Below are positions 7,669-14,389 of a DNA stretch of 17,654 nt, piece by piece. Location of the stretch: NCBI GenBank assembly GCA_030698645.1, contig JAUYMV010000570.1, positions 1 to 17,654 of the forward strand. Direction: 5' to 3'. Each line of letters starts with the position of its first letter. The first letter of the stretch is position 1. This stretch comes from Mesorhizobium sp. GTDB lineage: Bacteria > Pseudomonadota > Alphaproteobacteria > Rhizobiales > Rhizobiaceae. The notes below the pieces were generated by a model. That model did no database searches and was not told the origin of the DNA. It saw nothing but the letters and a program-made list of their open reading frames with translations. Made by a program: the position numbers and the translations under genes.

Positions 7669-8820
7669 ATGACGCTTCGCCCGCTCTCCTCCTATCGCCG
7701 CATCACCGTGAAGATCGGCTCGGCCCTGCTCGTCGACCGGACGAGCGGCCTGCGCCGACCATGGCTGTCGTCGATGGCCGAGGACGTGGCGATCCTGTCG
7801 GGACAGGGCGTCGAGGTGCTCGTCGTCTCGTCGGGGGCGATTGCGCTCGGCCGCACCATCCTCGGTCTCGGCCGCCGCGTGCTGAAGCTCGAGGAAAGCC
7901 AAGCCGCCGCAGCCGTCGGCCAGATCGCGCTGGCCGGCGCGTGGTCGGACGAGCTTGCCCGGCATGGGCTGAAATCCGGCCAGGTGCTGGTCACGCTCGG
8001 CGATACCGAAGAGCGGCGGCGCTATCTGAACGCCCGCGCGACGATCGACACGCTGTTGAAATTCAAGGCGGTGCCGGTGATCAACGAGAACGACACGGTG
8101 GCGACCAGCGAGATCCGCTACGGCGACAATGACAGGCTGGCGGCGCGCGTCGCCACCATGATGGGCGGCGACCTGCTGATCCTGCTCTCCGACATCGACG
8201 GGCTCTACACCGCGCCCCCGGCGCAGAACCCCGAGGCGAAGTTCATCCCGCTGGTCGAGCGGATCACGCCCGAGATCGACGCGATGGCGGGGGCGGCGGC
8301 GTCGGAACTGTCGCGCGGTGGCATGCGAACCAAGCTCGATGCCGGCAAGATCGCCACCGCCGCCGGCACAGCGATGATCATCACCCAGGGCGACCGCCTC
8401 AACCCGCTGAGCGCGATCGACCGCGGCGAGCGCTGCACTTTCTTCAAGGCGTCGGCCAATCCGGTGCGCGGCTACAAGACGTGGATCGCCGGCCAGTTGG
8501 AGCCGGCAGGTCGGCTGGTGGTGGACGCCGGCGCGATCACAGCGCTCTTGTCAGGCAAGTCGCTCCTGCCGGCCGGCGTCAAGCTCGTCAGCGGCGATTT
8601 TTCGCGCGGTGACACGGTGGCGATCCTCGGACCGGATGGCGCGGAGGCGGCGCGCGGGCTGGTTGCCTATGACGCTACGGATGCCGTAAGGATTGCCGGC
8701 CTCAAGACGACCGAGATCGCGCGCGTGCTTGGCTACGAGCCGCGCTCGGCGATGGTGCACCGCGATGACCTGGTGGTATCGCGACCCATTCAGCCCAGCG
8801 GAGAAGCCACCCAATCGTAG
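7669..8820 (+). CDS. proB: Glutamate 5-kinase
   Basis: The 383-aa enzyme phosphorylates L-glutamate with ATP, the first and feedback-controlled step of proline synthesis. The amino acid kinase domain (about 1-260) shows [45 protein letters not shown] and [12 protein letters not shown]; a C-terminal PUA domain follows ([24 protein letters not shown]...). The last residues after HRDDLVV ([13 protein letters not shown]) lie in DNA shared with the convergent minus-strand gene ending at 8790, so the native 3' end may have been replaced during an insertion. In relatives proA normally follows closely; here 402 bp intervene. Confidence 0.96.
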   Translation: MTLRPLSSYRRITVKIGSALLVDRTSGLRRPWLSSMAEDVAILSGQGVEVLVVSSGAIALGRTILGLGRRVLKLEESQAAAAVGQIALAGAWSDELARHGLKSGQVLVTLGDTEERRRYLNARATIDTLLKFKAVPVINENDTVATSEIRYGDNDRLAARVATMMGGDLLILLSDIDGLYTAPPAQNPEAKFIPLVERITPEIDAMAGAAASELSRGGMRTKLDAGKIATAAGTAMIITQGDRLNPLSAIDRGERCTFFKASANPVRGYKTWIAGQLEPAGRLVVDAGAITALLSGKSLLPAGVKLVSGDFSRGDTVAILGPDGAEAARGLVAYDATDAVRIAGLKTTEIARVLGYEPRSAMVHRDDLVVSRPIQPSGEATQS

Positions 8821-9143
8821 TCAAAGCAACGCTGCTGCTCCGACCTGATCGCATTGGGATCGCTGAGACCCAAGTCTTCATAGAGCACCGCATCCACCGA
8901 CGGCATACCAGTGGCCTTTGAAACAACGATCACGGACAGGAGTGGCACTTCGGCCTCTCTACAACGCAGTGCGATACCACCCAGCGTGTCGCCCCATCCT
9001 CGGTCTGTGCCGCCAAACTGCTGGGTAAGCTCGCCATAGGTAACCACGAAACCTGAAGTGGCTTTCTTCGCCAGAAAACGCGCAATCTCATGTCTGTAGC
9101 TGTTTCGCATCTTCTTCAGATGACTGGCCGATATCCGCGGCAT
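8790..9143 (-). CDS. 117-aa protein of unknown function, possible divergent alkyltransferase-like (MGMT/ATL) fold
   Basis: The start at 9143 follows an AGGAG site at good spacing and the 117-aa product begins [21 protein letters not shown] do not recognise a named family with certainty. A block of residues 31-82 (GFVVTYGEL ... [12 protein letters not shown] ... [16 protein letters not shown]) has the order of elements seen in the C-terminal domain of O6-alkylguanine transferases and ATL proteins (VTTYGEIA, RAVGxAL, PxHRVV, GxxG), but the PCHR/PWHR active-site motif is absent (PLLSVIV). It would then be a non-catalytic DNA or nucleotide binder; this is inference. It sits on the minus strand inside the proBA unit, overlapping proB by 31 bp. 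The frame extends to 9725, but that part is antisense to proA. Confidence 0.75.
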   Translation of the reverse strand: MPRISASHLKKMRNSYRHEIARFLAKKATSGFVVTYGELTQQFGGTDRGWGDTLGGIALRCREAEVPLLSVIVVSKATGMPSVDAVLYEDLGLSDPNAIRSEQQRCFDYDWVASPLG

Positions 9144-9155
9144 CGAAATCTCCTG

Positions 9156-9170
9156 CAACTGCACAAGTTG
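9156..9170. repeat. Short inverted repeat upstream of the 117-aa gene and proA
   Basis: Arms CAACT (9156-9160) and AGTTG (9166-9170) flank GCACA, 13 bp upstream of the minus-strand start at 9143 and about 50 bp before proA. It could be an operator for the orphan gene, but 5-bp arms can arise by chance. Confidence 0.3.
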
Positions 9171-9222
9171 AAGCATTCCGCGGCGATGTGTAAAGGTCGC
9201 ACGTAACGAGTGGGAAGGGTCG

Positions 9223-10506
9223 ATGCTCAAGGCGATAGACGATACTGCTGCAATTGCCGCACTGATGGCGGAGATCGGCCGCGCCGCGCGTGCCGCCGCG
9301 CGGCCGCTCGCCATCGCGAGTGCGGAGCGCAAGCATGCCGCGCTGATCGCCATGGCCGACGCCATCCGCCGCAGCGAGCAGACGATCCTCGACGCCAACG
9401 CCATCGACATGGCGAACGGCGCGGAGAGCGGCCTGTCGCCCGCCTCGCTGGACCGGCTGAATCTCGATGCCGGCCGCATCCGCGGCATGGTCGATGGCAT
9501 TCGCGAGATCGCCGAGTTGAAGGATCCGGTCGGCGAGGTGATCGCCGCCTGGGACCGCCCGAACGGCCTGCACATCGAGCGCGTGCGCACACCGCTCGGC
9601 GTCATCGGCGTCATCTTCGAGAGCCGGCCGAACGTGACGGCGGACGCCGGCGCGCTCTGCTTCAAGGCGGGCAATCCGGTCATCCTGCGCGCCGGCTCGG
9701 ATTCGGCGAATTCGTCGGCCGCCATTCACGCTTGCCTTGTCGAAGGCCTGCGCGCGGCGAAGCTGCCCGAGGCCGCGATCCAGCTCGTGCCGGTCACCGA
9801 CCGCGCAGCGGTCGGCGAAATGCTGAAGGGCCTCGACGGCAATCTCGACGTCATCGTGCCGCGCGGCGGCAAGAGCCTCGTCGGCCGCGTCCAGGCGGAG
9901 GCTCGCGTGCCGGTCTTCGCGCATCTCGAAGGCATCTGCCATCTCTACATCGACCGCTCGGCGAAGCTCGACATGGCGATCAAGATCGCCGTCAACGCCA
10001 AGATGCGGCGCACCGGCGTGTGCGGCTCGGCTGAGACGCTGCTGGTCGACCGCGCAGTCGCCGCGACTCACCTGGCGCCCATCCTCGACGCGCTTGCCAA
10101 GGCCGGCTGCACGGTGCGCGGCGACGCGGCCGTGGTCGCGCAGTGGCCGCAAGCCGTCCCCGCCGTCGAGGCGGACTGGTCGACCGAATATCTCGACGCC
10201 ATCATTTCGGTGGCGCTGGTCGCTGGCGTCGCCGGCGCGATCGAGCACATCGAATGCTATTCTTCCCACCACACCGAAGCGATCGTCGCCGAGGACATAG
10301 CGGCCGTCGACCGCTTCTTCGCGGAGATCGACTCGGCGATCCTGCTGCACAACGCGTCGACCCAGTTCGCCGATGGCGGCGAGTTCGGCATGGGCGCCGA
10401 GATCGGCATTGCCACAGGCAAGATGCACGCGCGCGGCCCGGTCGGCGTCGAGCAGTTGACCTCGTTCAAATACCGCGTGCATGGCTCGGGGCAGGTGAGG
10501 GCGTGA
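9223..10506 (+). CDS. proA: Glutamate-5-semialdehyde dehydrogenase (gamma-glutamyl phosphate reductase)
   Basis: The 427-aa enzyme reduces glutamyl 5-phosphate with NADPH to glutamate semialdehyde, the second step of proline synthesis. It is full length for the aldehyde dehydrogenase superfamily subgroup. [35 protein letters not shown] is the cofactor-binding region; [15 protein letters not shown] contains the likely catalytic Cys239; and [12 protein letters not shown] with [30 protein letters not shown] is the conserved C-terminal part. A GGGAAGGG site lies before ATG 9223. Because the orphan minus-strand gene separates it from proB, it may have acquired a promoter or depend on read-through from obgE-proB. 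Confidence 0.97.
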   Translation: MLKAIDDTAAIAALMAEIGRAARAAARPLAIASAERKHAALIAMADAIRRSEQTILDANAIDMANGAESGLSPASLDRLNLDAGRIRGMVDGIREIAELKDPVGEVIAAWDRPNGLHIERVRTPLGVIGVIFESRPNVTADAGALCFKAGNPVILRAGSDSANSSAAIHACLVEGLRAAKLPEAAIQLVPVTDRAAVGEMLKGLDGNLDVIVPRGGKSLVGRVQAEARVPVFAHLEGICHLYIDRSAKLDMAIKIAVNAKMRRTGVCGSAETLLVDRAVAATHLAPILDALAKAGCTVRGDAAVVAQWPQAVPAVEADWSTEYLDAIISVALVAGVAGAIEHIECYSSHHTEAIVAEDIAAVDRFFAEIDSAILLHNASTQFADGGEFGMGAEIGIATGKMHARGPVGVEQLTSFKYRVHGSGQVRA

Positions 10507-10512
10507 ACGGGT

Positions 10513-10541
10513 CTTGAAGTCGGCAGCGCGGTAAGATTATG
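10513..10541 (+). promoter_or_regulatory. Candidate promoter of the toxin-antitoxin pair
   Basis: CTTGAA (10513-10518), 17 bp, ATTATG (10536-10541) roughly follows the rhizobial pattern. It lies in the 71-bp gap after proA, and transcription would start near the palindrome at 10539-10553, as expected for an autorepressed antitoxin operon. Confidence 0.35.
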
Positions 10542-10553
10542 CATGCCATGCAT
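10539..10553. promoter_or_regulatory. Candidate antitoxin operator, palindrome ATGCATGCCATGCAT
   Basis: Two copies of the self-complementary hexamer ATGCAT flank GCC, giving a 15-bp palindrome centred 32 bp before the antitoxin ATG and overlapping the proposed -10 and start site. Ribbon-helix-helix antitoxins bind such sites to repress their own operon. Function is inferred. Confidence 0.45.
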
Positions 10554-10577
10554 TTCGCGTTGTGTTAGCTTGTGCAC

Positions 10578-10838
10578 ATGAGCGCACAAACGACTGAAAC
10601 GGTCACCATCAGGGTTGCAAGCGAGACCAAAGCTCGTCTCGAAGAACTCGCGCATCACACACGGCGTTCGAAGTCCTTCCTCGCCGGGGAAGCAATTGCG
10701 GACTATGTCGACCGCGAGTTGGCCATCATTGAAGGCATCAAGCGCGGTCTGGCTGATATGGAGGCCGGACGCGTAACGCCCCACGCAGACGCGATGGCGC
10801 GAATCAGGAAGACGATCGCAGACGCATCGCAAAGATGA
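10578..10838 (+). CDS. ParD/CopG-type ribbon-helix-helix antitoxin
   Basis: An 86-aa protein. The N-terminal TVTIRVASETKARLEELAHHTRRSKSFLAGEAIADYVDRE is a ribbon-helix-helix DNA-binding domain; the C-terminal helix and tail (IIEGIKRGLADMEAGRVTPHADAMARIRKTI) is the usual toxin-binding part, with the P-H-x-x-x-M motif common in ParD-like antitoxins. It should neutralise the toxin and repress the operon. No Shine-Dalgarno is evident before ATG 10578; a GTG two codons upstream (10572) is possible, and the message could be nearly leaderless. It overlaps the toxin by four bases (ATGA). Confidence 0.88.
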   Translation: MSAQTTETVTIRVASETKARLEELAHHTRRSKSFLAGEAIADYVDRELAIIEGIKRGLADMEAGRVTPHADAMARIRKTIADASQR

Positions 10839-11131
10839 CGACGGTTGTCTGGTCCGATGATGCTCTCGACGATTTGGACGCGCTATTGCGTCATGTTGCC
10901 CAGGACAGGCCCAAAGGTGCACTGGCGCTTGCTGACCGGATTGACGAGGCCGTTTCGGGTCTCGCAGAATTTGCCACCGGTCGACAGGGTCGAGTCGCCG
11001 GATGCTACGAGAAAGTAGTTGGGCGCACGCCCTACATCGTTGCGTACGCTTTGACGGATAACCGTATCACAATCCTTCGGGTCATCCACGGCAGCCGCGA
11101 TTGGCCTGAAGGCAAGTGGCCTGAGGAATGA
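10835..11131 (+). CDS. RelE/ParE-family toxin
   Basis: A 98-aa protein: VVWSDDALDDLDALLRHVAQDRPKGALALADRIDEAV gives the two N-terminal helices of the RelE/ParE fold, followed by the strand block GRVAGCYEKVVGRTPYIVAYALTDNRITILRVIHGSRDWP, which is typical of plasmid-stabilisation ParE proteins. Members either poison DNA gyrase (ParE) or cleave ribosome-bound mRNA (RelE); the sequence does not decide which, though ParD-type pairing favours ParE. It starts in the ATGA overlap with the antitoxin, and its own stop TGA (11129-11131) overlaps the proposed nadD ATG at 11128. No frameshift or truncation, so the pair looks functional. Confidence 0.88.
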   Translation: MTTVVWSDDALDDLDALLRHVAQDRPKGALALADRIDEAVSGLAEFATGRQGRVAGCYEKVVGRTPYIVAYALTDNRITILRVIHGSRDWPEGKWPEE

Positions 11132-11757
11132 CCTTCGACGGATTGAACGCCCGCTACCTGCGCATGCCGTATGTCGAGAAGGGCATGGTGGTCGGCCTGT
11201 TCGGCGGCTCGTTCAATCCGCCGCATGCGGGCCATCTCCTCGTCGCGGAGATCGCGTTGCGCCGGCTCAAGCTGGACCAGCTCTGGTGGATGGTGACGCC
11301 GGGCAACCCGCTGAAGAGCACGCGCCAGCTGCGCCCGCTCGCCGACCGTCTGGCGCTCTCCGAAGCACTCGCCGAAGATCCGAAGATCAAGGTCACCGCC
11401 TTCGAGGCAAAGTACAGGGTGCGCTACACGGCCGATACATTGGCGCTGGTCAAGGCGCGCAATCCGGGTGTCGATTTCGTCTGGATCATGGGCGCCGACA
11501 GCCTGCGCGATTTCCACCGCTGGCAGCGCTGGCAGGCGATCGCGCTGACCTTTCCGATCGCCGTCATCGACCGACCCGGCGCGACATTGTCGTTCCTGTC
11601 GTCGATGATGGCCAAGACCTTCGACTATGCCCGCCAGGACGAGGACGACGCCGCCCTTCTGGCACGCATGCAGGCGCCCGCCTGGACCTTCATTCATGGT
11701 CCACGCTCCTCGCTGTCATCGTCCGCCATTCGCGCTGCCGAGGCCGACGAGGCATGA
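11128..11757 (+). CDS. nadD: Nicotinate-nucleotide adenylyltransferase
   Basis: The 209-aa enzyme joins ATP and nicotinate mononucleotide to form deamido-NAD, an essential NAD step. GLFGGSFNPPHAGHLLVAE holds the nucleotidyltransferase (T/H)xGH motif, DFVWIMGADSLRDFHRWQRW the substrate-binding part, and GPRSSLSSSAIR the C-terminal ISSTxIR-like motif. The start is uncertain: ATG 11128 overlaps the toxin stop by ATGA, which suggests translational coupling; ATG 11164 (MPYVEKGMVVGL) also precedes the conserved core and has no clear ribosome binding site. I chose 11128 because rhizobial homologues usually have residues before MP-VE. Confidence 0.93.
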   Translation: MTFDGLNARYLRMPYVEKGMVVGLFGGSFNPPHAGHLLVAEIALRRLKLDQLWWMVTPGNPLKSTRQLRPLADRLALSEALAEDPKIKVTAFEAKYRVRYTADTLALVKARNPGVDFVWIMGADSLRDFHRWQRWQAIALTFPIAVIDRPGATLSFLSSMMAKTFDYARQDEDDAALLARMQAPAWTFIHGPRSSLSSSAIRAAEADEA

Positions 11758-11865
11758 GCGCGCTTTGAACCAGAGCGGTCTATGCTGCGGTCCAGCTTGC
11801 CACGCCGCCAGCATGTCGCTTTTGGCGCGGCGCGGCGCGACCGGCGCGGCGAAACTCGACCTAAC

Positions 11866-13155
11866 ATGAGCAGCACCAGAACCAGAGCGCGGACGACGAC
11901 AACCGGCGACGCCCCCGCGCCGATGATCGCCGTCGCGGGCGTTATCCTCGCCATGGCGCTGGTCGCCATCGGCAACGGGCTGATGTTCGCCTATATCCCG
12001 GTCCGGCTCGGCGCCGAGGGCTACGACCCGACCTGGGCGGGCATGATCCTGACCGGCCTGTCGGCCGGTGGCATCGCCGGCTGCCTGCTCACCGCCTGGC
12101 TGGTGCGCCGCGTCGGCCATGCGCGCGCCTTCATGGTGTTTTCAGCGCTCATCGTGCTGTCCAACGCGATCGTCGGCGCCGGCACGTTTCCGCTCGTCTG
12201 GATCGGCGCGCGGGCGCTCTACGGCTTTGCCATCTGCGGCATGTTCGTGGTCGCGCAGAGCTGGCTGAACGACGCCGTCGGCAACGCGGTGCGCGGCCGG
12301 GTCATGGCGATCTTCTACGTCTGCTACATCGTCGGCCTTGGCGTCGGTTCCTATCTGATGGGTTTCCTCGACATTTCGGCGGCGGCGGCCCCGATACTCG
12401 GCATCGCCTTCACCGCGCTTTCGATCCTGCCGGTCGGACTGACGACGCTGCGCCAGCCGCCTCCGCCGGAAGGCGCGGCGGTGGCGATCCGGGAAGCGTG
12501 GCGCATCTCGCCCGTCGGCGTCGCCGGCATGCTCGCCGTCGGCGGCCTGTCGATGATGATCGCCGGCTTCGCGCCGATCCATGCCACCGCCAGCGGCTAC
12601 AGCCAGCAACAGGTGGCGACTTTGATGTTCGCCATGCCGCTCGGCACGCTTTTATTCCAGATCCCGTTCGGCTGGATATCGGACCGCACCGACCGCCGCT
12701 ACGTGCTGATCGCCGCCTCGCTGCTGGTGGTCGTCGCCGGCATCGCCGCCAGCCGATTCGACGGCGCCACGATCACCGTGATGATCCTGATCTATATCGT
12801 TTGGAGCGGCGCGTCGGAATCGATCTATTCGCTCGCCTCCGCGCACGCCAACGACCGCGCCTCGCGGGACGACATGGTGACGCTGTCGAGCAGTATGCTG
12901 TTTGCCTGGTCAGTCTCGGGCTTCGTCGTGCCGGGCATCGGGACCGCGCTCACCGCGATCTACGGCACCCAGGCGTTCATGGTCGTCGCCATCGTGATTG
13001 CCGCAATCTACTGCGCCTTCGTCTTCTGGCGTGTGCTGCGCGCACGCGCGGTGCCACCGGAAGAGACCGGCAGCTTCCAGCCGATGACGGCGCAAGCCCC
13101 GCTGCCGGTCGAGCTTGCCTTTTCGCCGACGGACGACACGCCCTCCCGACAGTAG
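11866..13155 (+). CDS. Major facilitator superfamily transporter (12 TM)
   Basis: The 429-aa product has about twelve hydrophobic helices in two halves of six, split by a polar loop near RQPPPPEGAAVAIREAWR. GWISDRTDRRYVLI between helices 8 and 9 is the MFS motif A (GxxxDRxxRR); a weaker copy (LVRRVGHARAF) follows helix 2. It should be an inner-membrane secondary transporter; the substrate cannot be inferred. ATG 11866 gives a short polar N-terminus; the in-frame 11782 start adds 28 arginine-rich residues and is less likely. It lies between nadD and rsfS, which are often adjacent in relatives. No strong terminator follows. Confidence 0.9.
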   Translation: MSSTRTRARTTTTGDAPAPMIAVAGVILAMALVAIGNGLMFAYIPVRLGAEGYDPTWAGMILTGLSAGGIAGCLLTAWLVRRVGHARAFMVFSALIVLSNAIVGAGTFPLVWIGARALYGFAICGMFVVAQSWLNDAVGNAVRGRVMAIFYVCYIVGLGVGSYLMGFLDISAAAAPILGIAFTALSILPVGLTTLRQPPPPEGAAVAIREAWRISPVGVAGMLAVGGLSMMIAGFAPIHATASGYSQQQVATLMFAMPLGTLLFQIPFGWISDRTDRRYVLIAASLLVVVAGIAASRFDGATITVMILIYIVWSGASESIYSLASAHANDRASRDDMVTLSSSMLFAWSVSGFVVPGIGTALTAIYGTQAFMVVAIVIAAIYCAFVFWRVLRARAVPPEETGSFQPMTAQAPLPVELAFSPTDDTPSRQ

Positions 13156-13261
13156 AGGTCGACGGACAACCAGCCGGCATTGCCGCGCCGGAAGACCCGC
13201 AAGGGGGCGTAGCCTCCCAACCGACCCCACCACAGCCGTTGGAGAGGAATCGTGCAAGCGT

Positions 13262-13291
13262 CTTGAAACCGTAGTGTAACTCTGCCTATCT
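13262..13291 (+). promoter_or_regulatory. Candidate promoter of rsfS-rlmH
   Basis: CTTGAA (13262-13267), 18 bp, CTATCT (13286-13291) is a good match to the rhizobial consensus. Transcription would begin near 13299, giving a leader of about 85 nt. Confidence 0.55.
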
Positions 13292-13300
13292 AATGAGGTG

Positions 13301-13336
13301 CCCGTACGGGAGCGGGCTGATTTGGCGATCCCGCTC
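13301..13336 (+). promoter_or_regulatory. Palindrome and hairpin in the rsfS leader
   Basis: A perfect 10-bp palindrome CCCGTACGGG (13301-13310) lies at the predicted transcript start, and a 7-bp stem GAGCGGG/CCCGCTC (13310-13316 and 13330-13336) follows directly, sharing one base. They could be an operator plus a leader hairpin; no T run, so not a terminator. Confidence 0.45.
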
Positions 13337-13382
13337 GAAAGGAAAGACACTGAGAACAGTACTGCGGAAGAAGGCTGAAATC

Positions 13383-13757
13383 ATGCCTTCGCCGGTCGGG
13401 GCCAGCGGTTTGAGCGCACCCTCGGCCATCAGGGACGTCCTTGCCAGTCTCGACGACTCCAAGGCCGAAAACATCGTCTCCATCGACATTCAGGGCAAAT
13501 CCAGTCTCGGCGATTACATGGTGATCGCGTCGGGCCGGTCGAACCGTCATGTCGCGGCCGTCGCGGAGCAGTTGCTCCGTAGGCTGAAGGATACCGGCCA
13601 TGGCGACGCCAAGGTCGAGGGGTTGACTGGCGCCGACTGGGTGCTGATCGACGCGGGCGACATCATCGTCCACGTCTTCCGGCCCGAGGTGCGCGAGTTC
13701 TACAATCTCGAGAAGATGTGGCAGGCGCCTGACATGGAGGAAGAGACGGTTCACTGA
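13383..13757 (+). CDS. rsfS: Ribosomal silencing factor RsfS
   Basis: A 124-aa member of the RsfS/Iojap family (DUF143), which binds ribosomal protein uL14 and blocks joining of the subunits when nutrients are scarce. LDDSKAENIVSIDIQGKSSLGDYMVIASGRSNRHVAAVAEQL and the later ADWVLIDAGDIIVHVFRPEVREFYNLEKMW are the family core. ATG 13383 is preceded by AAGAAGG with about 8 nt spacing; the frame is open to an ATG at 13293, but that is at the predicted -10. It is followed 24 bp later by rlmH, its usual partner. Confidence 0.95.
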   Translation: MPSPVGASGLSAPSAIRDVLASLDDSKAENIVSIDIQGKSSLGDYMVIASGRSNRHVAAVAEQLLRRLKDTGHGDAKVEGLTGADWVLIDAGDIIVHVFRPEVREFYNLEKMWQAPDMEEETVH

Positions 13758-13781
13758 GCCGCTTCTCCGAGGGCAGGTAAG

Positions 13782-14264
13782 ATGCGCGTTTGTATCCATG
13801 CCGTTGGCCGCATGAAGGCGGGCCCGGAGCGGGACCTTGCAGCGCGGTATCTTGACCGTTTCGCCAAGACGGGGCCGGCGCTTGGCCTAGAATGGGCAGG
13901 GGTCGCGGAAATTCCCGAAAGCCGCGCGCAGGACGCGGCCGGCCGCAAGCTTGAAGAAGGCCGCAAGCTGCTCGATGCCGTCGGCACGGGCGGTACGCTG
14001 GTGCTGCTCGACGAGACGGGCGTAGCTCTCGGCTCCGAGGCGTTCGCAGCAAAGCTCACCCAGTTGCAGGACATCGGCAGCCGGCATGTCTGGTTCGCCA
14101 TCGGCGGCGCCGACGGCCACGATCCTGACCTCCGCCCGGGCGCCGCCCTCGTCCTTTCCTTCGGCGCGATGACCTGGCCGCATCAGATGGTGCGCATCAT
14201 GCTGGCCGAGCAGCTCTATCGCGCGACGACCATTCTCTCCGGTCATCCCTATCACCGCGCCTGA
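13782..14264 (+). CDS. rlmH: 23S rRNA (pseudouridine1915-N3)-methyltransferase
   Basis: The 160-aa SPOUT-fold enzyme methylates pseudouridine 1915 in helix 69 of 23S rRNA using S-adenosylmethionine. MRVCIHAVGRMKAGPERDLAARYLDRF is the usual start, VWFAIGGADGHDPDL and LSFGAMTWPHQMVRIMLAEQLYRATTILSGHPYHR are the trefoil-knot SAM-binding and C-terminal motifs. The length is normal. It is cotranscribed with rsfS. Confidence 0.97.
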   Translation: MRVCIHAVGRMKAGPERDLAARYLDRFAKTGPALGLEWAGVAEIPESRAQDAAGRKLEEGRKLLDAVGTGGTLVLLDETGVALGSEAFAAKLTQLQDIGSRHVWFAIGGADGHDPDLRPGAALVLSFGAMTWPHQMVRIMLAEQLYRATTILSGHPYHRA

Positions 14265-14328
14265 CGAATCACCCGTCGTGACGTAGTGTGGCGAAGACGA
14301 GCATCGCCGCGGCGGCGCCATGGTTGAT

Positions 14329-14344
14329 GCTTCGTTAACGAAGC
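14329..14344. promoter_or_regulatory. Perfect 16-bp palindrome upstream of the envC-like gene
   Basis: GCTTCGTTAACGAAGC is exactly self-complementary and lies 45 bp before the start at 14390, in the 125-bp gap after rlmH. There is no T run. A TTGATG (14324-14329) precedes it and TTGCTA (14347-14352) follows 17 bp later, so it may be an operator in the spacer of a weak promoter. A repressor-type dimer site is the simplest reading. Confidence 0.5.
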
Positions 14345-14389
14345 GCTTGCTACGCTCTAGGCTTCGCCGAAACCGGACCGGCCGACAGG

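Noticed and set aside
9144..9725. N-terminal extension of the 117-aa minus-strand gene
   Set aside because: It would add 194 residues read antisense to proA, while ATG 9143 has a good ribosome binding site.
9088..10482. 464-aa minus-strand frame opposite proA
   Set aside because: Antisense shadow of proA; composition dominated by Arg, Asp, Ala and His without motifs.
12498..13274. 258-aa plus-strand frame inside the MFS gene
   Set aside because: Out-of-frame shadow: extremely Arg-rich and without hydrophobic helices, while the overlapping frame encodes a clear transporter.
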